A stretch of 64,000 nucleotides of DNA from Methanoculleus frigidifontis (GCF_030464345.1 NZ_VCYH01000006.1:124001-188000); one strand, 5' to 3'. Shown: positions 50,546 to 59,071, counted from the stretch's first letter. Notes: generated by a model from the letters alone, not told the origin. Program-made: numbers and translations.

Positions 50546-51422
50546 TCCCTATACGATCCGGTATCCCCAGATCGTCGCGGTCGCTGATGGCGAGGGGAGA
50601 CGCGTCGAACTCGTAGAGTTCTTCGAGTGCATCGGCGGAGCGATGTGGGTGAAGCGCCACTATGCACAGAGCCCGCTCGTCGAATCCGTCCGGACGATCG
50701 GGGCGACGAACCGCTACGTCCTCGCGACCGGCGCTGCTGATCTTGCCCTTGAAGGCTCCCGGTTTCCGGCCGGCATCGCCGGTGTCGACGTGACTGCGGA
50801 CGAGATCGCGATCACCTACCGCGGGCTCGGCGGCGGCGGTGTCGGTGCGTCCATCTGCCGTGCCTCTGCTCCCGGCGTCCTCCGCTACCGGAGCGATCCT
50901 GCCGGCGGCGGAAAGCTTGCCGGTTCCACGATCTGGCTGCCGCGGCGGGAGCGGGTGATCATCGGCGTCGACGACACGGACACCCCCGAGGAGGGAGCGA
51001 CCTGGACGCTGGCACATAATATTGCTCAGGCGGTCCAGGACGACCGCTCCCGGTATCTCTCCCACACCATCGTCCAGCTCTACCCCGTTCCCTACCGGAC
51101 CAAAAACTGCGTCGCCATCGCCTGCGAGTTCGCCTCCGCCGATCCGGAAGGCCTTGTCCGGCGGTATCGGGAGTATCTTGAGGAGTACACCCTCTCGGAG
51201 AAGACCGGGATGGCCGTCTACCGGGGCTTTGACCCCGCCCCGCTCGAACCGTTCGGCCGGAAGGTAAAGTCCGGCGAGGTTGCGCATGCTGATCTGGCGG
51301 CACTGGACGACCCGCGGCTCTCCATCGTCCTGGACGGCCGGGGGGTCATCGGGGCGGTGGCGGCAATACCTTTTGCGACCAGATACGATGAGGCACTCGG
51401 GTTATGGACTGGAGACGACTGA
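50529..51422 (+). CDS. Methanogenesis marker protein 11
   Basis: MMP11 family, 297 residues, found across methanogens and of unproven function. Characteristic segments are VELVEFFECIGGAMWVKRHY, TYRGLGGGGVGASICRASAP and GVDDTDTPEEGATWTLAHNI. The GVDDTD motif is shared with TiaS, which uses ATP to modify tRNA, so a kinase or ligase activity is conceivable. It overlaps the preceding paralogue by 17 bases and the radical SAM gene by 19. Its place in a coenzyme B operon is suggestive of a role in cofactor synthesis, which is inference. Confidence 0.82.
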   Translation: MEKISDPYTIRYPQIVAVADGEGRRVELVEFFECIGGAMWVKRHYAQSPLVESVRTIGATNRYVLATGAADLALEGSRFPAGIAGVDVTADEIAITYRGLGGGGVGASICRASAPGVLRYRSDPAGGGKLAGSTIWLPRRERVIIGVDDTDTPEEGATWTLAHNIAQAVQDDRSRYLSHTIVQLYPVPYRTKNCVAIACEFASADPEGLVRRYREYLEEYTLSEKTGMAVYRGFDPAPLEPFGRKVKSGEVAHADLAALDDPRLSIVLDGRGVIGAVAAIPFATRYDEALGLWTGDD

Positions 51423-52375
51423 AGGCAGCCCTGCTCGAGCAGGGATCGGTGCGGCTGGCAGGCGAGGACGCGGACGCATATATCTCCCGGTCCGCCGCCG
51501 GCCCCTCCGCAGGCTCAGCGGGTTCGGTCTTCTTTGCCGTCGGGAACCGCCGGGTACGGCTCGGCATCGATCCGGCGAGCCCGGTGACGCTGGTGCATGA
51601 CGGCGGCGGGGTCGCGACCCTCGCCCTCGGCGGCGAACGTGTTTGGGGGCGGCTTGAACAGGCGGCGCTCCACTGCCCCCGCCAGGCATACATCACCGTG
51701 ACCGGAGCGTGCATCTTCGGGTGCCGCTACTGCCCGGTGCCGTCCCTTGCCGGAAGGCGAAAATCGGTCGGGGAGATCGCCCGCCTTGTCGAGAGCGTGA
51801 AAGGCCGCATCGATGCCGTCTCGATCACCTCCGGCGTTGCATCGACCGTCGAAGAGGAGGAAGAGTATGTACTTGAGGTTGTCAGGGCGCTCCGACAGTT
51901 TGACCTGCCGATCGGCGTCGCCATCTACCCGACGCCGGATTCCCCCCGCCGCCTTCACGACCTCGGCGTCGTCGAGGTAAAATTCAATCTCGAGACGGCG
52001 ACACCTGCGCTCTTTGCGGAGATCTGTCCGGGTCTCGACCGCGATGCGGTCTGGGAGGCGCTCCGGCAGTCGGTCGCGCTCTTCGGGCGCGGCAGGGTCT
52101 TCTCCAACGTCATCGTCGGCCTCGGCGAGACTGACGAGGAGATCGGGCAGTGCATCGACGAACTCGCCTGGATCGGCGTCATCCCGGTCATCAGGCCTCT
52201 CTCGCCGGCGGCTGATCTCGCAGATCTACCGCGCCCTTCGGCGGAGCGGCTTCTTGGCATCTTCGATCTGCACAAGCAGGCCCTGCAGCGTGCCGGCCTG
52301 CACCCGGAGGAGGCGCTGACCATGTGTTCGGCCTGCACTGCATGCGACCTGGTGCCGGGGAGGGATTCGCCATGA
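51404..52375 (+). CDS. Radical SAM protein of the coenzyme B operon
   Basis: A 323-residue radical SAM enzyme. The cluster motif C103-x3-C107-x2-C110 is in TGACIFGCRYCPVP, and the barrel continues through VKFNLETATPALFAEICPG and FSNVIVGLGETDEEIGQCID. The C-terminal CSACTACDL could bind a second iron-sulfur cluster, as in sulfur-inserting or other auxiliary-cluster members. It is not the arginine methylase Mmp10, whose motif and length differ. It overlaps both neighbours, suggesting coupled translation. The substrate is unknown; sulfur insertion in coenzyme B formation is one idea to test. Confidence 0.8.
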   Translation: MDWRRLKAALLEQGSVRLAGEDADAYISRSAAGPSAGSAGSVFFAVGNRRVRLGIDPASPVTLVHDGGGVATLALGGERVWGRLEQAALHCPRQAYITVTGACIFGCRYCPVPSLAGRRKSVGEIARLVESVKGRIDAVSITSGVASTVEEEEEYVLEVVRALRQFDLPIGVAIYPTPDSPRRLHDLGVVEVKFNLETATPALFAEICPGLDRDAVWEALRQSVALFGRGRVFSNVIVGLGETDEEIGQCIDELAWIGVIPVIRPLSPAADLADLPRPSAERLLGIFDLHKQALQRAGLHPEEALTMCSACTACDLVPGRDSP

Positions 52376-53643
52376 GGGGAGTTCTTGCACTTGCCGCGGC
52401 GCTCCGGCGGTCTGCCGACCGTTTCTACACCGTCCCGGGCTACCCGGTCTCGGACCTCGCCTCGCTCCTTGACGCGGAGATTGTGATCAACGAGAAGACG
52501 GCGCTCGAGTACGCCCTCGGCGACTCGCTCTCCGGGCGCCGGGCCTGTGTCATCGTCAAGCACGTCGGGATGAACGCCTGCGCCGACCCGCTGGTCAACG
52601 CTACCACCCAGGGGCTCTGCTCCGGCGTGGTGATCGTTGCGGGGGACGACGTCGATGCGGTTGCGTCGCAGAACGCACAGGACTCCCGGTACTACGGCGA
52701 GATCGCCCAGATCCCGGTGCTCGAGCCGGATGCCGGAACCTGCCCTGCGGCGGTGGAGGAGGCTTTCCGGGCATCCGAGGCGTTCTCCCGCGCGGCTCTA
52801 CTCAGGATCACGCCCGCGCTTCTTGAGGGGGAGATCCCCTGGACAGAATCGGTGCGCAAAGACGCCTCCGGGCAGCTCGCAGACCCGGGACTGACCCTTC
52901 CCGGGAAGGCGGTCGCCGCCGGGCAGCGCACGGCCGCAGTCTTTGCCTGGTCACGCGGATCGCCGCTGAACCGGATCGGGGGCGGGACGGTCGGCGCCGG
53001 TGCTGCTCCCGGACAGTCACGTGCCGTCACCGTCTACCCGCCGCCTGCAGACCCGGCGCTTCTTGCCGATACGCACGAGTACGGCCGGCCGTTTCTGCGG
53101 GAGCACCGCTGGTGTGAACCGCCTGCGACCGGAGGGGTTCCGGAGCGGATGGAGATGCGGGGCTACCACCGTACATTCTGCCGCGACTGCCCGTTTCACC
53201 CGGTCTTTGCGATCCTGAAGGAGCGGGGCTTTCGGGTGATCTGCGATGCGGGCTGCTCGCTGCTCGCAATGAACCCGCCGTACGGCATCGGGGCGGCGAG
53301 TTACGGCCTCGGCTCCTCCATCGGCGTCGCTGCGACGAGCACCCGGCTAGCACTCACGGGCGACTACGCCCTGCTCCATTCCGGCATGAATGCCCTCATT
53401 GATGTCTATGAGAAGCGGACGCCGCTCCTCTGTATCGTATTGAAGAACAACCGCATGGGGATGACCGGCGGTCACCCCGCGTATGATAGTATGACGTACC
53501 TCACCTGGGCGAAGCCGATCGTCTGCCGTGCAGATGACGAGGCGGCGCTCCGTGAGGCTCTGCATGTGCCCGACGAGCCCCGAACCGTGGTGATCGAGGG
53601 CGCCTGCCCGGAGGATGGACGACATGAAACCGTGGCATATTGA
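52372..53643 (+). CDS. TPP-dependent enzyme related to indolepyruvate ferredoxin oxidoreductase alpha
   Basis: A 423-residue thiamine diphosphate enzyme. The N-terminal PYR domain has the activating-Glu region VINEKTALEYALGDSL and IVKHVGMNACADPLVNATTQ, as in IorA; the C-terminal PP domain has GDYALLHSGMNALIDVYE with the paired NN about 30 residues later. Unlike IorA it has no C-terminal ferredoxin domain and no IorB partner gene, so it may decarboxylate a 2-oxoacid without oxidation. A small CxxC pair (FCRDCPFHPV) sits between the domains. It overlaps radical SAM and AksA genes. I infer a 2-oxosuberate decarboxylase, the step after AksF that has no assigned enzyme to my knowledge. Confidence 0.72.
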   Translation: MRGVLALAAALRRSADRFYTVPGYPVSDLASLLDAEIVINEKTALEYALGDSLSGRRACVIVKHVGMNACADPLVNATTQGLCSGVVIVAGDDVDAVASQNAQDSRYYGEIAQIPVLEPDAGTCPAAVEEAFRASEAFSRAALLRITPALLEGEIPWTESVRKDASGQLADPGLTLPGKAVAAGQRTAAVFAWSRGSPLNRIGGGTVGAGAAPGQSRAVTVYPPPADPALLADTHEYGRPFLREHRWCEPPATGGVPERMEMRGYHRTFCRDCPFHPVFAILKERGFRVICDAGCSLLAMNPPYGIGAASYGLGSSIGVAATSTRLALTGDYALLHSGMNALIDVYEKRTPLLCIVLKNNRMGMTGGHPAYDSMTYLTWAKPIVCRADDEAALREALHVPDEPRTVVIEGACPEDGRHETVAY

Positions 53644-54751
53644 GATTTGTGACGTTACGCTGCGAGACGGGGAGCAGACTCCCGGTGTATCGTTCAGCTG
53701 TGAAGAGAAGATGACGATTGCCGGGCGTCTCGACGCCATCGGCGTCGATGTGATCGAAGCGGGTTTTCCGGTTGTCTCCCCGGCCGAGAAGGACTGCGTC
53801 ACGTCGATCGCCCGGAGCGGGCTCTCCGCTCGGGTCTGCTGTCTTGCCCGGGCGCTGCAGGGCGACGTCGATACCGCCCTTGACTGCGACGTCGATATGG
53901 TCAGCATCTTCATCGCGACCTCGCCGCTCCATGTCAGGCTCAAGTACCGCAAACCCCGGGAGCAGGTGCTCGACAATGCCCTGAAGATGGTGGAGTACGC
54001 CTCCGATCATGGTGTCGAGGTCCGTTTCGCGGCCGAAGACGCCTCCCGCACCGATATAGCGTTTCTCGTGGAGATGTATACGCGGGGCGCCGAGCACGGC
54101 GCCAGCCTCGTGAGTTTCGCCGACACGGTTGGATATTTAACGCCCCTCGAGATGCAGAGCGCCGTTGCAGAGATCGTCCGGGCGGTCGACCACCCCCTCT
54201 GCGTGCACTGCCACAACGATCTCGGGTTTGCATCGGCGAACACCATCACGGCAGCGGCGGCGGGGGCGTATCAACTGCACACCACCGTCAACGGCATCGG
54301 CGAGCGTGCCGGGAATGCTGCGCTCGAAGAGGTGCTGGTCGCTCTCCGCCTGAAAGGCGGCATCGATCGCTACGACCTCACCCCCCTCTGCGACCTCTCC
54401 CGGTATGTGGCCGATGTCTCGGGCGTCTTCCCGGCGAAGACGAAGGCGATCGTCGGCGAGCATGCCTTCGCCCATGAGAGCGGAATCCACATCGCGGCGA
54501 TCCTCGAAGATCCGCTGACCTACGAGTATATCCCGCCGGAGATGGTGGGGGGCGAGCGGCGGTTCATCCTCGGCAAGCATACCGGGAGGCGCGCCGTCGA
54601 GCACGTGGCACAGGCGTACGGCTATACGCTCGCTGACGGCCAGGTCCAGTGGGTGCTGGAGCAGATCAAGATGCGCAGCGAAGGGAAATGCAGCATCACC
54701 CCGGACGTGCTCTGCGCTATCCTGAAGGCGGCGAAGGAAGATGCGAAATGA
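53624..54751 (+). CDS. aksA: Homocitrate synthase AksA
   Basis: Acyltransferase of the isopropylmalate synthase family that condenses 2-oxoglutarate, and then its longer homologues, with acetyl-CoA to lengthen the chain toward 2-oxosuberate. The 375-residue protein has VTLRDGEQTPGVSFSCEEK near the N-terminus, and the metal-binding CVHCHNDLGFASANTITAA near residue 185. The genes aksD, aksE and aksF follow, which decides it in favour of AksA over LeuA or citramalate synthase. ATG 53624 has GGAGG nine bases upstream; ATG 53615 touches that site and is less likely. Confidence 0.88.
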   Translation: MKPWHIEICDVTLRDGEQTPGVSFSCEEKMTIAGRLDAIGVDVIEAGFPVVSPAEKDCVTSIARSGLSARVCCLARALQGDVDTALDCDVDMVSIFIATSPLHVRLKYRKPREQVLDNALKMVEYASDHGVEVRFAAEDASRTDIAFLVEMYTRGAEHGASLVSFADTVGYLTPLEMQSAVAEIVRAVDHPLCVHCHNDLGFASANTITAAAAGAYQLHTTVNGIGERAGNAALEEVLVALRLKGGIDRYDLTPLCDLSRYVADVSGVFPAKTKAIVGEHAFAHESGIHIAAILEDPLTYEYIPPEMVGGERRFILGKHTGRRAVEHVAQAYGYTLADGQVQWVLEQIKMRSEGKCSITPDVLCAILKAAKEDAK

Positions 54752-55959
54752 GCACCCTCTGCGAGCAGATCCTTGGGGCTCCTGCCGGTGAATACGTCGA
54801 CCGGCCGGTCGATCTCGCCTTCGCCCACGACGGAACCGGCGTCCTCACCCGCGAGACCCTCCGGGAGATGGGCGTCGATACCATCCCGCACCCCGAGCGG
54901 GTGCGCCTGATCTTCGACCACATCGTCCCCGCCAACACCTCGATTACGGCAGACCTGCAGAAGGAGCTGCGCGAGTACGCCTGCTCCTCCGGGATTGCGC
55001 TCTCCGACGTCGGCGGCGGTATCTGCCACCAGGTCATGAGCGAGGGCGTCGTCCGGCCGGGGCAGATCGTGGTGGGCGCCGATTCCCATACCTGCACGCT
55101 CGGTGCGTTCGGGGCGTTTGCTACCGGTGTCGGGGCGACCGATATGGCCGCGATCTGGGCGTCGGGGTCGACCTGGTTCCGGGTTCCGGAGACCGTCCGG
55201 GTGACGCTGGCCGGACGATTGGACGGGGCTGCAGAGCCGAAGGACGTGGCGCTCGCCTACGTCGGAAAGCTCGGGATGGACGGTGCGTCGTACCGCGCCC
55301 TCGAATTCCTGGGTGACGGTGCGGCGGGCATATCCATGGCGGGACGGCTCACGCTCTGCAACATGGCGGTGGAGACCGGGGCGAAGACCGGGATGTTCTA
55401 TGCCGACGACGTCACGCTGCAGTACCTGGCCGGGTACGGTGTCGCGGCGGAACGGCAGGAGCCGGAGGAGTGCTGCGCCGCGGCCTCGGTCGCGATCGAC
55501 CTTGACGCCGTCGCCCCGCTGGTGGCGGTGCCGCACCGGGTGGATACCGTCCGTCCGGTCGCCGAGGTTGCGGGCACGCCGCTCGATCAGGTCTTCGTCG
55601 GGACGTGCACGAACGGCAGGTTCGAGGACCTGCAGCGGTTCGCCCGTATCGTCCGCGGGCGACAGGTGGCGGTGAGGACGATCGTCGTGCCCGCTTCCCG
55701 CAGCGTGCTCCGGCAGGCGGCCGCCACCGGCGTCCTTGCGGATATCGTGGAGGCCGGGTGTATGATCGCGGCCCCCGGCTGCGGGCCCTGCCTCGGCGCA
55801 CATTCCGGTGTTCTCGGCGAGGGGGAGGTCTGCCTCTCGACCGCGAACCGGAACTTCAAGAACCGGATGGGTGTCGGCGGCGAGATCTACCTCTCCTCGG
55901 TCGCCACCGCCGCTGCAAGCGCTCTTACGGGCACCATCACCGAGCCGGAGGGGGCATAA
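54748..55959 (+). CDS. aksD: Homoaconitase large subunit AksD
   Basis: Large subunit of the aconitase-family isomerase for homocitrate and its longer homologues, 403 residues. The iron-sulfur ligands are seen in FVGTCTNGRFEDLQ and in APGCGPCLGAHSG, and the substrate region includes VGADSHTCTLGAFGAFATGV. It overlaps aksA by four bases and aksE by one. The specificity for the CoB pathway is inferred from the small subunit and operon. Confidence 0.9.
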   Translation: MSTLCEQILGAPAGEYVDRPVDLAFAHDGTGVLTRETLREMGVDTIPHPERVRLIFDHIVPANTSITADLQKELREYACSSGIALSDVGGGICHQVMSEGVVRPGQIVVGADSHTCTLGAFGAFATGVGATDMAAIWASGSTWFRVPETVRVTLAGRLDGAAEPKDVALAYVGKLGMDGASYRALEFLGDGAAGISMAGRLTLCNMAVETGAKTGMFYADDVTLQYLAGYGVAAERQEPEECCAAASVAIDLDAVAPLVAVPHRVDTVRPVAEVAGTPLDQVFVGTCTNGRFEDLQRFARIVRGRQVAVRTIVVPASRSVLRQAAATGVLADIVEAGCMIAAPGCGPCLGAHSGVLGEGEVCLSTANRNFKNRMGVGGEIYLSSVATAAASALTGTITEPEGA

Positions 55960-56429
55960 TGCACGGTGCCGGACACGCGGTCTGCCTCGGCAGCGATATT
56001 GATACCGACATCATCATCGCCGGCCGCTACCTCAGAACGAAAAACCGCTCCGTCTGGGCGGAGCACATCTTCGAGGACCTCGATCCCGCACTTGCTCCCC
56101 GCCTTGCCGGTGCGGTCATTCTGGCCGGCAAGAACATGGGGTGCGGGTCGTCCCGCGAGCAGGCGGTCATCGCCCTCAAAGAGGCGGGTGTGGCCGGGAT
56201 CGTCGCCCCGTCCTTCGCCCGCATCTTCTTTCGGAACGCCATCAACGTCGGCCTCCCCGTCATCGAGGCGGAGGTGCCCTGCCGGGAGGGCGCTTCCGTC
56301 CGCTTCGACCTCGATGCAGGATGGGTCGAGGTGGACGGCGACCGCTTCCCGGTCCGTCCCCTCTCACCGCGGATGATCGAGATCCTCCGGGCCGGCGGCC
56401 TTGTGGATCACTGGAGGTCGCAGCGGTGA
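55959..56429 (+). CDS. aksE: Homoaconitase small subunit AksE
   Basis: Small (swivel) subunit, 156 residues, with GSDIDTDIIIAGRYLRTKNR near the N-terminus and NMGCGSSREQAVIALKEAGV in the middle. The YLRT loop at residues about 28-31 is the signature described for methanogen homoaconitase, as opposed to the YLV-type loop of isopropylmalate isomerase, so substrate assignment to the CoB pathway is well supported. A GGAGGGGG ribosome site lies just before ATG 55959. Confidence 0.92.
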   Translation: MHGAGHAVCLGSDIDTDIIIAGRYLRTKNRSVWAEHIFEDLDPALAPRLAGAVILAGKNMGCGSSREQAVIALKEAGVAGIVAPSFARIFFRNAINVGLPVIEAEVPCREGASVRFDLDAGWVEVDGDRFPVRPLSPRMIEILRAGGLVDHWRSQR

Positions 56430-57247
56430 TCGTTCCGGAGCACTGCAAGGTGGTCGGCTACGACACCGGCTGCCGGCCCTGCGGCGAGCGCGTCTACTTT
56501 CTCACGAAGTACATCATCCGGGAGACGCCGGAAGGATACGAGGTGCTGGAGGTCACGCCCGATCCGGCCGGGGAAGGGCTGATGCGGCGGGTGACCGGCG
56601 CGGCCGTTCTCGCGGCAGGGGACGAGGTCTGCCGCTACCCGGAGAAGGTGCAGCTCCACGACCGGGCGGGGCTTGTGGCGAAGGCTCTCGAGACCGGGCG
56701 GCGGTGCACCATCTTCACCGGTTACGACGAGCATACCACATTCGTGCTCGACCCCGAGATCTCCGGGTTTCTCCGGGTTCACGTCTACGATATCGCCCCG
56801 CCCCGCCCGCATCTCTCCGCCACGCTCCGGGAGCTCGAAGCGTGCGGGCTCTTCGGAGATCTCGCCGTGGTCTTCGACCACCACGTCCGGGATATCAGCA
56901 GGCTTGCTGCCGACATCTATCCCTGCAGGGCGGCGGGGTTCGAGCGCACACTCGACGCCGATCCCGTACGGGCGGGTGACCGGGTGGCCGGGTGCCTGAC
57001 CGGCTCGCAGCTGGTGCGCGAGTGCTACGGGGAGGAGTTTGCAATCGAGAATACCTGCCCCCTCGCTGCCGTGGAGCACGAGCCCTTCATTGCCCGCTGC
57101 TGCCGGAGCGAACGCGAGGGTGTCGGGCTGTACGACGGCAGGTTCGGGGCCGTGGTGCACTGGGGGGCATCGCCGGCGGCGATCGCCGGGGCGGTGACCG
57201 AGGTTGCCAGGAGGTGGAGGAGCGATGGTGCGGATAGCGGTTGTTGA
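56426..57247 (+). CDS. Uncharacterised protein of the coenzyme B operon
   Basis: A 273-residue protein beginning at GTG 56426, overlapping aksE by four bases and aksF by 23. I do not recognise a named catalytic family. It has a Cys-rich N-terminus (YDTGCRPCGERVYFLTKYII), a central region VFDHHVRDISRLAADIYPC, and further Cys near the end (ENTCPLAAVEHEPFIARCC). The Cys and His could hold a metal. Its fixed place between aksE and aksF suggests a role in the same pathway; ligation of phosphothreonine or handling of the thiol are unassigned steps that it could serve, but this is guesswork. Confidence 0.7.
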   Translation: MIVPEHCKVVGYDTGCRPCGERVYFLTKYIIRETPEGYEVLEVTPDPAGEGLMRRVTGAAVLAAGDEVCRYPEKVQLHDRAGLVAKALETGRRCTIFTGYDEHTTFVLDPEISGFLRVHVYDIAPPRPHLSATLRELEACGLFGDLAVVFDHHVRDISRLAADIYPCRAAGFERTLDADPVRAGDRVAGCLTGSQLVRECYGEEFAIENTCPLAAVEHEPFIARCCRSEREGVGLYDGRFGAVVHWGASPAAIAGAVTEVARRWRSDGADSGC

Positions 57248-58196
57248 GGGCGACGGCATCGGGCACGAGGTCATTCCCGTTGCGCGCAGCGTTCTCGGTG
57301 CGGTACGGCCGGATTTTGAGTTTTTTGACGTCGAGGTCGGCTACGGGCGATGGGAGCGTACCGGCAGCGCCTGTGATTCGGGGACGATCGCCGATCTCCG
57401 GTCGGCCGACGCCATCCTCTTCGGGGCGGTGACGACGCCGCCCGACCCCGGGTACCGGAGCGTAGTCCTGCAGATCCGCCACGACCTCGACCTCTATGCA
57501 AATATCCGGCCCGTCCGCGGCGAGGGATTCAATATCGTCATCGTGCGGGAGAACACCGAGGGGCTCTATTCGGGGATCGAGTGGCGGGAGTCTGACCGTG
57601 CCTGCACGCTGCGGGTGATCTCGGAGAAGGGAAGCCGGCGGATTGCCCGGTGCGCCTGCACGCTCGCCCGGCAGCGCCGGCACCTGACGATCGGCAACAA
57701 GGCGAACGTCCTGAAATCGGATGTACTCTTTGTCGACATCTGCCGCCAGGAGGCCGAACGGGCGGGCGTCCCGTACGAAACCCGGTATATCGATGCCCTC
57801 TGCCTGGACATTCTGATGCACCCGGACCGCTACGACGTCATCGTCACCACGAATATCTTCGGCGATATTCTCTCCGATACGGCAGGGTATCTGGCCGGAG
57901 GTCTCGGGATGCTCCCAAGCGCCAACATCGGTGACCGGTACGCGTTCTTCGAGCCCGTTCACGGGAGTGCGCCCGATATCGCAGGGCAGAACATCGCCAA
58001 TCCCATCGCGGCGATACGGAGCGGGGTGATGCTGCTCAGGCACTTCGACGATACCGGGAATGCGGCGGCGGTCGAAGAGGCGGTGGGAAAGACGCTTGCG
58101 AAGGGGATCCGGACACCCGACCTCGGCGGCACGACCGGGACACGGGAGTTTGGGGAGGCCGTGCTCCGCGAACTTTCGCACGGCACAAAGACGTAA
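57225..58196 (+). CDS. aksF: Homoisocitrate-type dehydrogenase AksF
   Basis: NAD-dependent oxidative decarboxylase of the isopropylmalate/isocitrate dehydrogenase family, 323 residues, completing each cycle of chain extension to 2-oxosuberate. It has GDGIGHEVIPVARSVL near the N-terminus, VRENTEGLYSGIEW in the substrate site, TTNIFGDILSDTAGYLAGGL for metal and coenzyme binding, and EPVHGSAPDIAGQNIANP. ATG 57225 has GGAGG five bases upstream. It ends the operon or is followed with 26 bases by the endonuclease IV gene. Confidence 0.92.
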   Translation: MVRIAVVEGDGIGHEVIPVARSVLGAVRPDFEFFDVEVGYGRWERTGSACDSGTIADLRSADAILFGAVTTPPDPGYRSVVLQIRHDLDLYANIRPVRGEGFNIVIVRENTEGLYSGIEWRESDRACTLRVISEKGSRRIARCACTLARQRRHLTIGNKANVLKSDVLFVDICRQEAERAGVPYETRYIDALCLDILMHPDRYDVIVTTNIFGDILSDTAGYLAGGLGMLPSANIGDRYAFFEPVHGSAPDIAGQNIANPIAAIRSGVMLLRHFDDTGNAAAVEEAVGKTLAKGIRTPDLGGTTGTREFGEAVLRELSHGTKT

Positions 58197-58222
58197 GCCT
58201 TCGCCGGTGCATATCTACGGTG

Positions 58223-59071
58223 ATGGTTCGGGTCGGATGTCACGTCTCGATCGCCGGGTCGATCGACCGGGCGGTCGGGCGAGCGGAGGAGCGGGGTTGC
58301 GACACATTTCAGATCTTTTCACGAAATCCCCGGGGATGGAGGGCGAAGGAACTCGATCCGAATGCTGTGGCTGCATTCCGCGCCGGGGTGCAATCGTCCG
58401 GGCTTGGCCCCGTCGTCGATCACATGCCCTATCTGCCGAACCTGGCCTCATCGAATGACGAGATCGCTGAAAAATCCGTCGCCGCACTGACTGCAGAACT
58501 CGTTCGGTGCGATGCCCTGGGCGTTCCCTATCTGGTGACGCACCTCGGGCACCACGGCGTGGGCGGCATTGAGTCCGGGCGGCAGCGGGTTGCGGACGCC
58601 GTCAACCGGGCGCTCGGGAGTGCGGGCGACGGTGTGATGCTCCTCCTCGAGAACACGGCAGGCGAGAAGAACAGCGTCGGAACGACTTTCTCAGAGATCC
58701 GGCAGATCATCGACGGCATCGAGGAGCCCGGACGCATCGGCATCTGCTTCGATACCTGTCATGCCTTTGCGGGCGGGTACGAGCTGCGGACCGAAGAGAG
58801 CGTAGAGGAGATGTTCGGAGAGTTCGACGACCTGCTCGGCCTTGAGCGCCTGAAGGTGATCCATTTCAACGACTGCAGGGGCGACCTCGGGAGCCACCTC
58901 GACCGGCACGAGCACATCGGCCTTGGCTCCATCGGTGAGGAAGCGTTCCGCCACATCCTCCGCTATCCCGGCATCCGGGACATCCCCCTGATCTGCGAGA
59001 CTCCCGTCGACGAGCGGCGCGACGATGCCGGGAATATCGCCACGGTGCGCAGGCTCGCGGAAGAAGAGTAG
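58223..59071 (+). CDS. nfo: Endonuclease IV
   Basis: AP endonuclease with a TIM barrel and three metal ions, 282 residues. The metal-binding sites are visible in VVDHMPYLPNLAS, LLENTAGEKNSVGTT, CFDTCHAFAGGYE, HFNDCRGDLGSHLDRHEHIG and ICETPVDE. It acts in base-excision repair by cutting at abasic sites. I chose ATG 58223; the GTG at 58220 directly before it is an alternative. It lies 26 bases after aksF without an obvious promoter, so may be read through from the coenzyme B operon. Confidence 0.95.
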   Translation: MVRVGCHVSIAGSIDRAVGRAEERGCDTFQIFSRNPRGWRAKELDPNAVAAFRAGVQSSGLGPVVDHMPYLPNLASSNDEIAEKSVAALTAELVRCDALGVPYLVTHLGHHGVGGIESGRQRVADAVNRALGSAGDGVMLLLENTAGEKNSVGTTFSEIRQIIDGIEEPGRIGICFDTCHAFAGGYELRTEESVEEMFGEFDDLLGLERLKVIHFNDCRGDLGSHLDRHEHIGLGSIGEEAFRHILRYPGIRDIPLICETPVDERRDDAGNIATVRRLAEEE

